NCBI RefSeq assembly: GCF_963678635.1
Contig: NC_087070.1
Span: 25,786,007 to 25,850,006 of the forward strand
From: Symsagittifera roscoffensis
Lineage: Eukaryota > Xenacoelomorpha > Acoela > Convolutidae
Reading direction: 5' to 3'
DNA: 64,000 bases
Part shown: positions 47,286 through 60,900 of the stretch, in pieces
Numbering within the stretch: the first letter of the stretch is position 1
Layout of the letters: every line of letters begins with the position of its first letter
Notes under the pieces: model-generated
The model's input: only the letters and a program-made list of their open reading frames with translations
What the model was told of the DNA's origin: nothing
Database searches by the model: none
Made by a program: the position numbers and the translations under genes

Positions 47286-47772
47286 GTGGAATGTTCCATC
47301 TCTTTTTTCCTTTCTGTCGCAAAACCAAATAAAAATAAGCTACTTTCATTTATTTTTTTTTCTGAAGCTTTCTATGTTTTTCATGGATTAAGTTTAGACA
47401 GTTGAGACAGTCATCTTCATTACGTTTATGCGTAAACTGTTTTCATACAACTTGGACGGATGGCGTTTAAATTCAGCTTGGTCTTGCAATTTTCTTGAAT
47501 CTTTTTCCCCAAAACGGTCTCAAAATCTTGTAACAGCAAGGTTGCGAGTATGACGGCAAGAGAAACTCCCATTGCCAAACCACCTCTCTATGTAAAACAC
47601 ATCATTGCAGTTAAGGTGAACATGGCCTACAGCTGATTTTAGCAGTCTCTTCGTAGATTTGCGTGCAATTTCCGGAAGACTCTTCAGCTCAGTTTTTTTC
47701 TGAGTGCTTTTTCAACGGCATCTTTGAGTGAACTGATAAATTGACCACTTTTCACTAAGAAATGACGATGTC

Positions 47773-48303
47773 ATGGTAGTCTTGGTCTACTTTTTTGTGC
47801 TTTTCATGGGATTGTTTCTTTTTTCGATCCCTTTAGTAATTTCGGCCATAATTTGTTCGAGAGATCAGATGAAGCCCCAGGTAGAGATAGAAACTGGCGC
47901 AGTGGTACTTTATGACTTTTCAATTTGGGACAAAAAAATCTACTTCTGCCAGAATATGAAATTCCTTGATTTTGTCCCGAACTGGGTGTTATTTGTCACA
48001 AACACAAAAACTTTTGCTTTCACTCAGATAAATCAATGCCCTCTTATGCTTTTAATGACCCGTCACATTCATTGCCTATTGGTCTATGTTGTATGTAAGT
48101 TTATCATCAACCCCCGCTGCACTACCAGTGTGAGTGACTTCAACTCAAGGGCACTGCTCTGGTGGATTTTCGGACATTCTTTCACGAGTTCTGGCCCGTT
48201 CAATAGGAGGTACTTGGGCACAAAAATGACCAACATGCCCGTTCGTCTCAGGGCTTCTCAGTATCAGGCAGGCCCTTTCTTCTGCCATACAATATTGCCC
48301 TGA
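47773..48303 (+). CDS. Unassigned 176-codon ORF with N-terminal hydrophobic segment
   Basis: The product is not one I recognise. It begins MVVLVYFFVLFMGLFLF and continues with hydrophobic residues to about residue 27, which would act as a signal anchor or transmembrane segment. The rest has seven or more cysteines (for example CSRDQMK, YFCQNMKF, CLLVYVVCKF, NPRCTT) and no clear second membrane span. Its length is unusual for chance in this AT-rich DNA, but no splice sites, promoter or homologue is evident. It could be an intact exon, part of an unrecognised element, or chance. Confidence 0.25.
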   Translation: MVVLVYFFVLFMGLFLFSIPLVISAIICSRDQMKPQVEIETGAVVLYDFSIWDKKIYFCQNMKFLDFVPNWVLFVTNTKTFAFTQINQCPLMLLMTRHIHCLLVYVVCKFIINPRCTTSVSDFNSRALLWWIFGHSFTSSGPFNRRYLGTKMTNMPVRLRASQYQAGPFFCHTILP

Positions 48304-51300
48304 TATGCGCACTTTTCTACTTCAAATATTTGGAAACAACTTTGGGGTTGCCGTGTCAAAAACTGTTTAATCTATTGCTATTTAACAAAATTCTGATGAT
48401 ATCATGCCATGTCACAATGTCCTCTTTTTGTACACGGAGGCCCTTATCCAAAAGAAATGGCAATTTCTTCTTTTTTCTCAGAAAGTCGTATAAATGAGAA
48501 ACTTCATGATAGACAAGAAGGTAGCGTCAAAAGGATTTGCATTTCAAAGCTGTGGGAATGAATCTATAGAATCAATCTAGCGAATTGAGAAAAAAATCCA
48601 GCGTGTCCTTTGATGATTCTGATTTTCTGGTTTGAAACTTTAAACCATAATTTTTTAAAATCAATTCTGCAACTTCGCAGTCAAAAATTGGCTCTGTCAG
48701 TCTTTGGTCTTCGTTTCCCGGAGCCATTTCAGTTTTTCCAGGCTCAAAACGCGGTCTAAAGCATCTTTCTAAGTTCTGTTCATCTGCGCAAAACAAAAAG
48801 TTTCGGTTAGGCAGTTACCCGCTCTCTTAGCTGCAGTAGTAAGGTCGACAAATGCCCTGAGGGAATGTTTTGCCTTAGAGCATGTGGATTGATTCCATAA
48901 TGATGCGCTTAAACGGTGGTTGCAACGCTGAAAAATTAAATGGCACCAGCTTACGAAAGCCAAAATTTTGAACAGAGTCAAAGTTGGACAACTCAATTGC
49001 AGGATTGGTTTCAATACTCAAATATTGGTTTTAATGCTGCTTCATAATTGCAGGATTGGTTTTAATACTCAAACCAACGAACAACGAACAAAAAAATGAA
49101 ATCCATAGTATGTGTAAATAGATGCGTTGCAACGCGTTTCCAGATCAATTCGGCTCCCAATGGTTAAATGTCATCTCACGCAACAATCTAAGCTTAAACT
49201 ATAAAAGCAACAACTAAGAATTGCAATCGGACTTCGATAAGTCTCAAGAATTTGCGAACAGAAGAAATACGTATGCGGAAGACGCGTTACCGAAGATGGT
49301 TGGAATGGCATTTTGCCTCAAATGAATATGGATATTTTCCAGACATTCAAATCTGAATACCCTTATAAAGCAGGCTGGTTCTCACATTTGTTCTAGTTAA
49401 GAGTCATGATGTATCTATAGGACCAATCAGAAGCTGCAGACGTTTTGACGCCCGTTCCATGGGCTGATGGTAAATAGCTCTGGCGTAACGGTAGTAGACT
49501 TCCTATCTCCCTATAGGATCATTTCGGAGTCTGTTTCTGACCCCAATACGGCTGCTGCTGAAACGCAAGAGCAAAAAACTGACAAGTATACAGACTTCAT
49601 AATTATTAGATTTCTTTTTCAACCTCTATTTTTTGAGATTCTGGGCGCGGTCGCCCGCAGCACAAAAATTATTCTTTCTAGCCAGCTTTGCAAGAATCTA
49701 GCCTTTCTTTTAGGCAACCCAGGGCAGACAGTTTAGTAAAGCAGAGAATCTCCGCGGGAATACAGTTCGAGAATGCATTGTGCGTACTCGCTACAATAAA
49801 TGACAAAACCAGGTTTGACGAAAATGTTCAAAAATGTGTTGATTTATGTGTTGTTTCTCTGAAAAAATGTAACCTGTGTCGATTTTATTGTTAATTACAT
49901 CAACTCTAATCATCCCTTTTTTCTCTTTATCACTTCTAGATCTATACAAATCCTAGTTTTTGAGTTGAATATGTGATAAGAGGACTCCCGGTTGTAACCT
50001 TGGTTACTAAGATACTCTTGACCTTTTAGTTATACTCAGCGAATGATACACTTCAGTCAGTCTTATTTGTATCAAAAAAAGTTCTGTCCCGTGTTTTTTT
50101 CGTAGACTTGTAGTAGACTGGCCCTATTGATCTATAAACTCTGGGTAGTACTTTCATAAGTTTATTACAAACACTAGGCTATCTTGCTAGCTAATTGTTA
50201 TACACTAATGGACAACTATAAGCTCGAATTCTGTTTCATACTCTCCAAAAATTGATCTGACTTGCAAATAAAGTCTGACTTGTACAAAAATTAAACTTGC
50301 AATGAAAGAACAAAAATTTGACTGAAGAATTAATTTTTGCGTGGTTTTTGGAGAAAAATCACTCAAATCGAAGAGATGAACAAATGCACGCGGTGAGTTG
50401 GCTGTGACTGCTTGATGAACAATTGTAGAAACAAGATAACATTATAGAACTCGAAATTTGACTAGAGTAACAGTCCCATGGGCCATAGCACAGAATCCCT
50501 ACGTTTTCTGAACTTTGTGCAGGTGAGGAAATCCGGCTTTTATAAACCCGAATACCACTGGTAAGACTTCAAAACCAAATACCACTGGTAAGACTTCAAA
50601 ACCAAATAAGGTTATTTCATCTTATCATTTGCTCCTGGCCAACGAAAAAATTTCAGTATCGAATATAATGTTGTCCAAAAAGCACATCAAAAAAATGCAT
50701 TTTGGAGGGTAAAACCTTATTTTGAGCCTAATTTTGTTGAAAAGTGAGAAACAGCCGAGTTAACAATTTTTTTTATTCCGCCTGTTTGTGAAAGATTTCA
50801 GCAATATGCAAAACTTAGTGCAGATGAGGAAAACTATCTTTTTTTAGACCCGATACTACTGGTAAATCGGCAAATCCAAATTCTGATAACCTCATAGAGG
50901 GTACTTCTGATCACCTCCTCTAGGCCTAAGTAAAAAAAAATTTGAAGCAAAAATTGTCTAAAACTGACCTTGAACAAGGCATTTTAGAGAGTAAAAACCT
51001 TAGTTTGCGCTTAATTTTGGTCAATTGGGTCGTTTCGCGTTAAATTTTTTGCTATTCACTTTTTCTTCGTTTGCAGAAATGGCAACACAGATGCTCCGGT
51101 ATTTCGGATGAGCTAGAAAAATTACAATCACAATGCCAACATTTATCTTTTTTCTAAATTCTTAGGACTGATTGCGCGTGTCCATTGGAATAGTTACAGC
51201 AATCAAATGTGGTGAGTGGACCACCAATATTCTTCGAAGAACAGCGAAGTCTCCTTAATCAGATTGAGGGTGTCGAAAAAATCTTGATAACAGCGATATT

Positions 51301-51904
51301 AACGAGGGCGCAACTCAAAGAAAAAAACTAAAATGGTCTACAGATGAGACTGGCAATTTGAACAGTTAATTTCACTTGTTACAATTTACTTTTTCTGGTG
51401 TGATTTTTGCATACTCAATATGTTGTTTTGCCGGCTTGCTTGTTTTTCGGGGAGTGGAATAGTGCAGGGAAATTGAAGAGTGTTTAGGGAAAAATCGAGG
51501 TTAACACTTGATAATATTTGAGAATTTATGATGTCTGATGACTGATTTCGTTAACTAACGTTGAAGAGACAAACGATATGTCAGTGGGTAGAAATTCATT
51601 GTAAACAATTGTCAAGATTGTAAGACAAGCATAAAGAAACGAAGATGAGAAAATAAGTAACCTTGATCAGCTAAAACTAGCGATATTAAAAAAAAATGGG
51701 GGTACTCGGGACAACCAGTAAAAGTTTGATTCTTCCAAAAGCAGTTGGCCGACCAATGAAAGATACCGAATCTAAACACAATTTTTTTTATAATTCATTT
51801 CGAATTTCGGTAAAGAATTGTGGTTACTTGAAGGTGCATTATATATTTTAGCAATTATGATATTCGATTTTGAATTTATTTATTTCCAACTTAGCAGTTG
51901 CATG
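48304..51904. other. No gene recognised
   Basis: Two overlapping minus-strand frames at 48572-49014 and a plus frame at 49467-49736 carry no motif I know. A 30-bp imperfect duplication (AATACCACTGGTAAGACTTC) occurs at 50550-50605. A small direct repeat of CAGGATTGGTTT occurs at 48999-49063. Confidence 0.35.
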
Positions 51905-52001
51905 TCGTATTACACTTATTGTTGAGATACGTTGATGCTGCCTTTGTTATCCCGCGTCGTATTACACTTATTGTTGAGATACGTTGATGCTGCCTTTGTT
52001 C
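51905..52001. repeat. 52-bp tandem duplication
   Basis: The 45-base block starting GTCGTATTACACTTATTG at 51905 is repeated exactly at 51957, separated by ATCCCGC. It directly precedes the LINE relic. Confidence 0.85.
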
Positions 52002-52115
52002 TGAGTTATCTGGGATGGTTTTTCTTTTCATTCAAAGGAAGCAATCACAGTGCCGAAGAACAACAGCCGAAGTACAACAAGCCGATAATGAAAAAATGTT
52101 CAACAGTGCCGAAAA

Positions 52116-55030
52116 TTGATGATTTTTGGCACTGTTAAACAAACGTTGCAACAATTTAGGCAGTCTTGTACACTGGAATTATTGAATGAATCTCTACACA
52201 TTAACAAAAGTCATCAAATTTTTGCATTGAACATTTCCTTTTTCGGTAATATTGTACAGCTAATATTAGAGACACAAAACCCCTGGTCGAGCCCCTGTCC
52301 AGAACTCATTAAAACCACAAGCAAAACATTCAACGAAGTGGTCCACTGGAAACCAGTCTTTATGATCTTATGAAAATCAAAGTTGGTTATATCTTCAATG
52401 AAACCCCTCAACAGCACTCTGAACAGCCTGATAGAAAACAACGAAAACAACTTCAGAATGCACGCAGCAAGGATCTTTCCATGCTTACTACTGCGCAAAG
52501 TTTAAAAATGATGATTCCTCATCAAAAAACAATAGCAAGACGACTTAAGCAATGGCAAGACAATGACCTGGATGACCAATATAACGAAATAAAGGCGCTG
52601 CAAATACGCTCGACAAAAACAAATAGAAGGAAAACTGAAACTGAGGCAAAATGAATCAACAAACTAAGGAATACTGGAAAAATACCAGGCGCAACAGGAA
52701 AACTAACAGACACGTCCAATGATGTTCTTTCGCTCGACAAAACTGTCAAAAGTAAAACAGTAGAACAATTTCTTTTTGAGAGACACCAAACATTTTAACC
52801 AATTGATGATAACTATATTACACCAGTCTCAAATGAAACAACCCCTTTCGTCGATATTTGATCCGATAAACAATCAACATATCAAAAAAGCAGCCATGAT
52901 AACGCACACAACTCATGGACCATCTGACTATGATGCATATGACTGGAGACGTATTTTACCACACTTCGGAAAACAATCAGTTGAGAATTCAAAAATAATA
53001 GCTGAAATTGCCAAAAAATTTGCTACCGAAGAACTAAACCCAGAACTAAACCCAGAACTAAACCCAGAACTAAACCCAGAACCACAACGCATGTAGAATA
53101 ATACCCTCCAATAAGAACCCAAGAGTAAGATCCATAGGCATAGAAGAAGTTATGCGTAAGGATAAAAAAGAGAATAAAGAATAAAATAACAAAATGATTG
53201 AACAATGAAGTAGGTTCAAATTACCAACTCTGTCAAGGCAAAAATGTGGCACTGAATATGCGATACACACGCCAAGACATCAACACAGCAAAGTCTTTGC
53301 CAATGCCGTTTTCCGATAGATGCCAAAAACGCTCTCAACTCGCTAAAGCTGAAAACTATCGAAAATACCTGCCCATCTCTTTTGACAGCGATTTAGAACT
53401 CGCATTTTAATCCATCTAAACTGTTTGATAACAAAAAACCAACTACTCTCAAGAAGTATTCACTAGCAATGGCTATGTACGTTCTAGCCATAATGACCCT
53501 CATAAAACTTTCATCAGTAGACAAAGTAACCCAGAAATGGTACGCAGACGACAAAAACGCAGTCGGTAGGTTAAGCAATCTTCGAATCTTCCTCGATGAA
53601 ATTGTATCAATAGGTAAATTTTTTGGCTACCATGTTACAGCTTCCAAATGCCAACGCATTATCAAAGATAAAACATTCGGTAAAGCTGAAAAAATTCGCG
53701 AAAATACAGGAATCACTGTAAAAGCAGGCGCCCGAGTGCTTGTTCAATTATATGAACAGAATCTGAATGTACAAAATTCCTTGATTATCAACAGAATGAG
53801 CAAATCAGAAATTTGAGTAAACTAACCAAAATAGCTAAAACTTCCCCTAAAACATTTATGCCCGCTATACTAAAGTAGTTCAAGAAAACCTTCCATTTCT
53901 AACCAGGACAACACCTAACAAAATGGAAATTTTAGAAATTTAAGAAAAGTTTATCAAAAAATAACTGATACCTAATCTAGTCGGTAAAGACATATTGAAC
54001 CCACGGTTCCGTGAGGTATCTTTCGTAACCCTTAAAATGGGTGGCCTTAATGACAAGCTGCCATCCGACCATGAAAGCTATCTTGAATGCTCGAAGGAAA
54101 GATCACTAGTACTGGAACCTCAAGATACTGTTACAGCAAAAACACAGCGAGAAAATTTTTTTATGAAAGTCAAAAAGATGAAAAACTGAAGGAACCTATC
54201 AAAGGAAAACAAACTTCATTAACTCATCAAACGAAACTGGTAAATACACAATGGAGTTGATCTCTGAAAAAGGAGCCTCTAACTGGCTCATTGATTTACC
54301 ACTAAGCAGATACAACTTCAACCTGAATAAATCAGTATTCAGAGATAGTATTTACTTTAGATACGGATCGGAAACGACCAAAACCCCACTCACATGAGCA
54401 TGTGGAGCAAACTTTAACTTGAATCATGCCCTACACTGTGCAAAGGACGGTTACACAAACATAAGAAACAATGAAGTTAAAGAGCACTCGCCAACTTGAT
54501 GATCGAGGTTTACCATGACGTCGAAATGGAGCCGAACTTAAGCCGCTGCAAGGCAAAAGATTTGTCAACTATTGAACTAGAGCTGAAGATGAGGCACGGC
54601 TTGCCATTAAAGCCAACGGACTCTGGGCCTCTCGATTAAGCCGCGCTTTCTTTGACTAGAAAAAGTTCAACCCTCATGCCAAAACATCGTAAAAACTGCA
54701 TAAAGTCTCATAAAAATATTGCGAAACGCTGAAGAACTCCATATATCAGCAAAGAGTTTTAAACGTAGAGCAGAGTAGCTTCTGCCCGCTAACTTTCTGA
54801 TGCACCGGTGGCGCTGCTCCAACTGTCACGGGGACGATGCAGCAATTAGCCGAAAAACTAAGTGAAAAAAGACAAGAAAGCTACTCAGAATCGATAAACT
54901 ACCTAAGAACTAAAACAAGCTTCGCATTCCTGAGTGGCTCTATACTTTGTATAAGGGGGTAGAGATCGCTGAGCAAAGTTCAATTTATCGACAACTCCAT
55001 TAGCGCTATTGTAGAGGAAGGACGGCTAAG
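52116..55030 (+). mobile_element. Relic of a LINE with C-terminal restriction-like endonuclease region (probable)
   Basis: Ordered pieces of one retroelement protein lie in several frames: an N-terminal HWKPVFM block (52330), KTIARRLKQWQDND (52520), GPSDYDAYDWRRIL (52920), the RT stretch MAMYVLAIMTLI then KWYADDKNAVGRL (53470-53570, YADD being motif C), FFGYHVTASKCQ, then HALHCAKDGYTNIRNNE (54425), and a C-terminal block ending EKLSEKRQESYSE and LRTKTSFAFL (54850-54930). These match, from memory, a RT family widespread in marine invertebrates in which the ALHC region is followed by a nuclease-like domain. Many frameshifts and stops and a missing RT middle make it dead. The family name is not certain. 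Confidence 0.75.
53033..53082. repeat. 12-bp microsatellite inside the LINE relic
   Basis: Four copies of GAACTAAACCCA, read as repeated ELNP in the surrounding frame. It is not part of the ancestral protein pattern and appears to be a later expansion. Confidence 0.85.
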
Positions 55031-55435
55031 ATAAATAAACCTTACGACGATGCATTCAATGCTGATTGATGAATTTATTGATGAAATGAGACATTTTGCT
55101 GATTTATATACATGTTTATAACGCTGGTATGGTTCCATCTAGCTTGTGCACTTACCGTTACTGAACGGAAGAGCCTTTTTTATATATAGTTTTTTTAAAA
55201 AAAAATAGAATAAGGGGTTGCAGATCGCTGCGCAAAGAACAATTAACTGCATTAAAAGCGCTATTGTAGAGGAAGGATGGCTAAGATAAATTATGATTAC
55301 GACGACGCATTTAATGCTGATATTTGACTTCATTGATACAACGATAGAAATTGCTGATACAAATAAATTTTTATAAAGATGTTATGGCCCTATCCAGCTT
55401 GTGCACTGACCGTAAATAAACGGAAGGGCCCCTTT
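54952..55435 (+). repeat. LINE 3' end repeated in tandem, period about 255 bp
   Basis: The block from GAGATCGCTGAGCAAAG to CGGAAGAGCC (54962-55173) recurs from CAGATCGCTGCGCAAAG to CGGAAGGGCC (55212-55427). Shared phrases are GCGCTATTGTAGAGGAAGGA and AGCTTGTGCACT. This is the last coding part plus the 3' untranslated region of the LINE relic, present twice. Confidence 0.8.
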
Positions 55436-55441
55436 TGTAAT

Positions 55442-57137
55442 TTACCTTGTCCTCAGTTCAGCTTCCATTTCTTCTATCCTCGTTTGGAACGCGTCGTCTA
55501 TCCACTGTACTCCAGGTTGGGTATTGAAGTGTATACCATCTTTTGTCAAGGCACCATGGTCCACCATTCTCAACGTATTTTCGACTTCCATCAAACGGAG
55601 TTCGTTGGGGTTTCCTGTGGTCAGATTCCTGATCATCACATTCCACTGGGTTACGTTCCTATTCATGAAGTCGACTACTGGTGACCCGGCGTCTGGGTTA
55701 AGGGAATTGGTACACAAGACAACAATCCTGGATCTGTATTTCTCTTTCAATTCGTTAAGGAGACAAATCAGAAGTGATTTCGATTTCGCCTCGGGTGTGA
55801 CGGGGTTCCTTGAGACATCGTTCGTCCCTATCATCACGGTCAACGTGTCCACCCTATCGTCGTTCTGCAGCTCCATCATATTGATTACTTGAACCACTGA
55901 AGCCCCTCCAAAGGAGATCACGGTAGTCTGTCCTCCTACTAAAATTTGGTTCAAATCCCTCAACAGAGTGTCCCCTATGATTAAGTGTTGGCTTCCCGTC
56001 GGCACCGTTTGGTGGATCGCCGCTGGATTCCAGGTCATACCGTTCAGGCAGGCTCTGGGGTGTTCCGCTGCGACTTGCACGAAGGTCCTTCGAGTGTTGA
56101 GGTCCTTTCGAATGTCAACCACCCGCGACCTCACCTTGGCTCCACTCGGTACCGGACCGGCCGTCTCTGTGGGAGTCGTTGGTTTTTCCTTTCTGATGGG
56201 TGACTGGCCCGCTCGCTGATTAGGAACAATCCTGCCCTAGCTTCGGTCTCTCGCTCGGTTTATTTCCTGTATCGCAGCTTTGGCCACTTGCTCAATTTTC
56301 TCCTGGAACTGAGGTGCCAGGTAAGTGTCCGAGGGGTCAAGAATCGTGTTTCTCGCGTTTGAAGGCGAGCTCACTCGCTGCGGGCCTTCACCTCACCGGG
56401 CCTATAAAGCTCCTGAGTCTTGGAATTGGCTGTCGTCTTGGTGTTCATCATTGCCAGAACCTCCGGCGACGACTTGCTGACTCTATAGAGCTCCTTCAAG
56501 TGCTTTATGTCTTCTTCTTTGATGAGGATATGCAGCTCCTTGTGTTTTTGTTTCCATTCGTCACAGTTTTTTCGCCTTTTCTTGAAGATCATTCAACCTC
56601 GTGCACAACTGCTTCCAGTCTTTGTCTTTCTTCTCCAGAGTTTCACTCGTCTCCGCCGTTTGTGTCTGAATTTCGTTCCTGCTGACTTTTTTTATTGGAG
56701 GAGCCTCTGTTGGGGAGTCTGCAGAGGGGCATTTCCCCTAACCGGTAGTCCCTCTGCTCGCCCAGTCCAGGTTCACGAGCTATGTCGTGACCCCACATTT
56801 CCCCTCGTCGCCATCTCATGAGTCGGTTACGACCTCTCTCGGCAGTTCCGGACGCGCCAAAGGCCAACATCAAGAGCACATCCGTGGGGCGTTCCCCACG
56901 AGCTTCCCTTCCCAACGCATTGAGAAGTGCGACGGTGAACAGCTGATACACCTGATACACCTCGTCCAGAGCTGATACACCTCTGATACACCGCTGATAC
57001 ACCTCGTCCAGAACCGTTCCCAGGCTTGCTGAGATAAAATCCATCAAATCATTCGTATCACTCATTCTTCTTCGTGTGTGTCTGTTCGTGTTTCTCAGAT
57101 TCAATTCAAGTTCAATATACAAAGTACGATCAATCAA
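55442..57137 (-). mobile_element. Gag-side relic with SGNH-hydrolase-like domain (LTR element fossil)
   Basis: On the minus strand, a gag-like N-terminal part starting near MSDTNDLMDF is followed by a charged, coiled-coil-like stretch and, at 56134-55442, a domain with the SGNH/GDSL fold pattern: LIIGDTLLRDL, SFGGASV, MIGTNDVSRNP and DGIHFN correspond to the usual Ser, Gly, Asn and Asp-x-x-His blocks, although the expected serine of the first block reads as threonine. SGNH-like domains do occur in ORF1/gag proteins of some retroelements. The fossil is broken, with a few breaks, and lies in the same orientation as the pol relic on its right, next to a possible LTR at about 57140-57900. Confidence 0.6.
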
Positions 57138-57912
57138 GATCTAAAAAACAAGTCAGGACTTAGATTAATCATTCCGAGCTGTTTCATCTCTAAGATTAAA
57201 CATCATTTACACCTTTTAAGAACAGTCCATTGAAACTCTCTTTTGTTTTCAGTTTAAAAACTAGCACCAAGGTGGATTGCGCACCTGCGATCTTGTCAGA
57301 ATAACATAATTGAGTCTGTCACCCTTCGTACCTGGAGTGTTCCAGGCTTCCATGACATAAGTATCACTTAAAACATAATCTAACAATAACATAACAAATG
57401 AATATCATACATCAACACTATCACATAGAGACCTAATACCTAATCATTAACCTAAAATTTAATCCTAGTGACTAAAAATTAAACCTAATAAAGACTATTT
57501 AACACGGAATGTGGCTCTAACATATGCTCAGATAATATCTTTTATGTAAGTAGACCTCTATGTCCGTTTCTAAAAATATTACATGTACGAGGGCGTACAA
57601 CCCTCTCGGATGCAGTTTTCCCCTATTGGGATCATAGACTGGTAAGGAGAGAGAGAGGTCACTCCTCTCTCAACCAGGAAATCCCTGAGTCTAGTTAAGG
57701 CCAGCACCAAGTTTTCGGGATTTACGTGTTGTCTATCAATGGCCTTAGTTGCAAGGAAACACAAATATTTCCCTGTTATATGTGATGCAACAGGGGACAG
57801 CGCTACATTCCTCCTATACCAGGCCTCTGTTTCCATAAAAACTCGATACTCTTATACTCTCTTTTAAAGTCGGCCGCTAGTGCTGTCTCAAAACTTACAT
57901 CCGCGGTTATCG

Positions 57913-60900
57913 CTATAGTGCACGTACGTTCCGTGAGTATGAAATCACTGTCCGCGATAACAATATTGTTTGAGTAGTGATTTGATAAATCAAAATACGA
58001 TTCAAAAATTTGTCCAAAAAGCGCTTTTTAGCATTTTCGCCCTTCGTTTCCAGCTCTCCGGTTTCCTTTGCCAATTTTAATTTTTTGATCATAAAGATTT
58101 TCGTGTGGGTGAGTCCTACCCCCACTCTCCGGACAAAAAAATCCATCGACGTCCCCGTCGATTGCCCAAAATTGAGCAGATTGAAATTGGATTCTGGAAC
58201 GCGTAGAGGACCATCTGGAGCGACCCAGTTGGACTCGGTATTGTCATGGCTGACGTATTTGATGCCGTATTTATCGACATCCTGAATCGTCTAGATTGTC
58301 TCTTTAGGATCTGCCGGCAGATCATAGAGCCATTCGAGCACTCGCAAGTTCGTTAATTCTTGCTCATGAGTCTGCTCCGCCTCTGGTTCGAACTCTACTT
58401 CTGATTCGGAGCGATCGTCGATCCAATCCTGATCCATGTCATTGACTAGGTCAATCTCTTGTGGCACCGCTACTTCATCCAGTCCCACCAACGATTCCAT
58501 CATATCGCTTAAAACTATTCTGTCTATGACGAAATCCTCGCCATACGGGTTGTACTTTTTCTTGTTCCTTCCTTTCTTACTTTGGCGTGTTTCCATGGTG
58601 AAACGAAAGTCAGGCTGTACTCCATTGTCAATTTCAGTTTGTTCTGGGCAGTCCCAGTCCTCTTGGGCATAAGGTAGAGTTTCGTTGTCCACCTCCACTC
58701 GCTCGGTCAACTCCAGGTCCAGTGGTAGATCGCAATTATCTTCCACCTCATTCCCGTCATTTTTGTCGCGCATGCTTCTTTCTTTCAACTCGCAGGCAGG
58801 ATCCACTATCAATTAGTCCTCATCATGCATGTCGGCTGGAATACACCAGTCCTCCGATGAAGCATTGTGGGGGTTGATGTTCTCGTAATGAGCTGTCCGT
58901 CCGGTACTCAACCGATAAAAATGACCTCCGTGGTGCACTTCAGTTATTTGAAATCGACTGCGTCATTTTTTCCGCAAATTTTCAGTTCCCTTCCATGGAA
59001 CTACCTCCTCGAACACCCAGACATAATCTCCGACTGAGTAGGCCTTTGGATCCGCAGTCTTTTTATCGAATCTTCATTTTTGTATAATTTGAGCCTGCTG
59101 CGTGTTCCTCCTGCATAAATCATTGAGTTCATGCTGCCTCCTGATCACATCACGAACGTACGTTTGTGGTGCTGTTTTCTTTCCTTCGTACTCAGGGTAG
59201 AAGAACGTTAATGGAAGTGCTTTCTCGTGACCGGTCAACATCATGTGCGGGCTTATTCTCGTGGTAGAATGTTGTGTGCTGTTACAAGAACCCATCACGG
59301 TTTGTTCAATGCTAATTCTGTTTCTGTCGGCGTCTCAGAAAAATTTGAGCAGGTAGACATCCCATCGTCTGTCTCTGATTTCATTGAAAACAGCTTTTTA
59401 GAAGATTTCAGTTCACTTATCCTCTATAAAATCCATTCTTGGTTGGCATGAAAAGGGCATTCAGTTACCACATATTTTTTAAAGTGCTCCGCACTCCGAT
59501 ACACTGTGCTCAGAGGCAATGCGTAGCCAAGTTTCTTGCCTCTTTGTATCGTCACTGCTGTTGCCTCTGTGTTAAACAACACACTCACACACACAGTCCG
59601 CTCTGAGTGAGTGAGACGCTTCTTCCTAAAATAGCTCAGCTTTTACTGTTTGGATTAGGAACCAGACATACCTGTCAGTCGTTATCAAGCTCACTCAGGT
59701 TCCTCATCATAAATGTCGCTATTACAGCCTGATGTGGTTTTAACCTAACTTTCCGATCGAGGAAAGTTGGCACCTTTGCTTGGTTAATCAGGATTTCATG
59801 AATTCGTTTGTTTTCATACTTCCTTTCTGGGTCCTTGATGTGCCTGTTGAGTCGTCCATGTATCGTGAGCAATAAACCCTCAACATGGACACTAACGTGC
59901 GATTCTGCCTTCCAACTAGGCCATTCGTTTGTGGGGGTGATAAGTGGTCGAGTGCGCCTGTGCCACTTGTGACCTCTTCATTAACTCCTTCGTGAGATCA
60001 CCCACGAATGCTTTGCCATTGTTTGATTGGATTGTGATGGGGCAGCCGTGTCTCGCTATCCATACATTTATCAAATGATCGCATGTTTCTTCCATTGATG
60101 CTGTAATGCAGGGTGCTGCCTCTGCGTATTTCGTGAAAGATCAATCATTGCCAGCACTTGATTGTAGCCCGTGGCCGTCATGCATATCTTCTGATGATCA
60201 ATTTGCACCACCCCATTGAATCCTGATGACTCTATTGACTGCAGGGGAAACCTCAATTTCCTGGGGTCCTTCGCCTGTTGACATGACAAGCATGCAGAGA
60301 TCCACTTTTCACAGGTTGTCTTCAAACCAGGCCATTCGAACCGTTTCTGTATCCTATTATACACTTTGTCCACGCCTTGATGGCCCATCTGATCTTGTGA
60401 ACGAAAGAGCAATTCGGTTTGATACAACTGCGGTAGCACTATCGCATTATATTTGTAAAGGATTTTGTCCTCCTCCTTGCGTTTGCAGGCCACGATTCCT
60501 TCTTTATTTGACTACAACAGGTCTTTTTTTTCTTCAAATTAAACTGCTTTAGGATCTTGTAGCTGTCTTCTTCCGAATCACTTTTGTCAGGTGCTCCGTT
60601 TTCTATCCATCTCTTTAGGGTAATCGTCATTCTATCATTCCGCTGAGCCTATAAGAGGTCCGGCAGTCGGTACCTGGCTTTCAGATATGTCTTTATCACA
60701 TTTAGTTGTCCGCTAACTATCTCCGGTGCATGGGCATCGTCCATCAACTTACCTCACCATATCTTTTTCAAGGGTATTGCCTCTTGCACTGATGGTTGCA
60801 GGTTGGTACGGACGACCGTAGCATGCGGAAGTAACCTAGTCGGACGTTTCGACACTGCTATTAACTCAAGCTCGTCTGCGGCGTTATCAATTACTATGCC

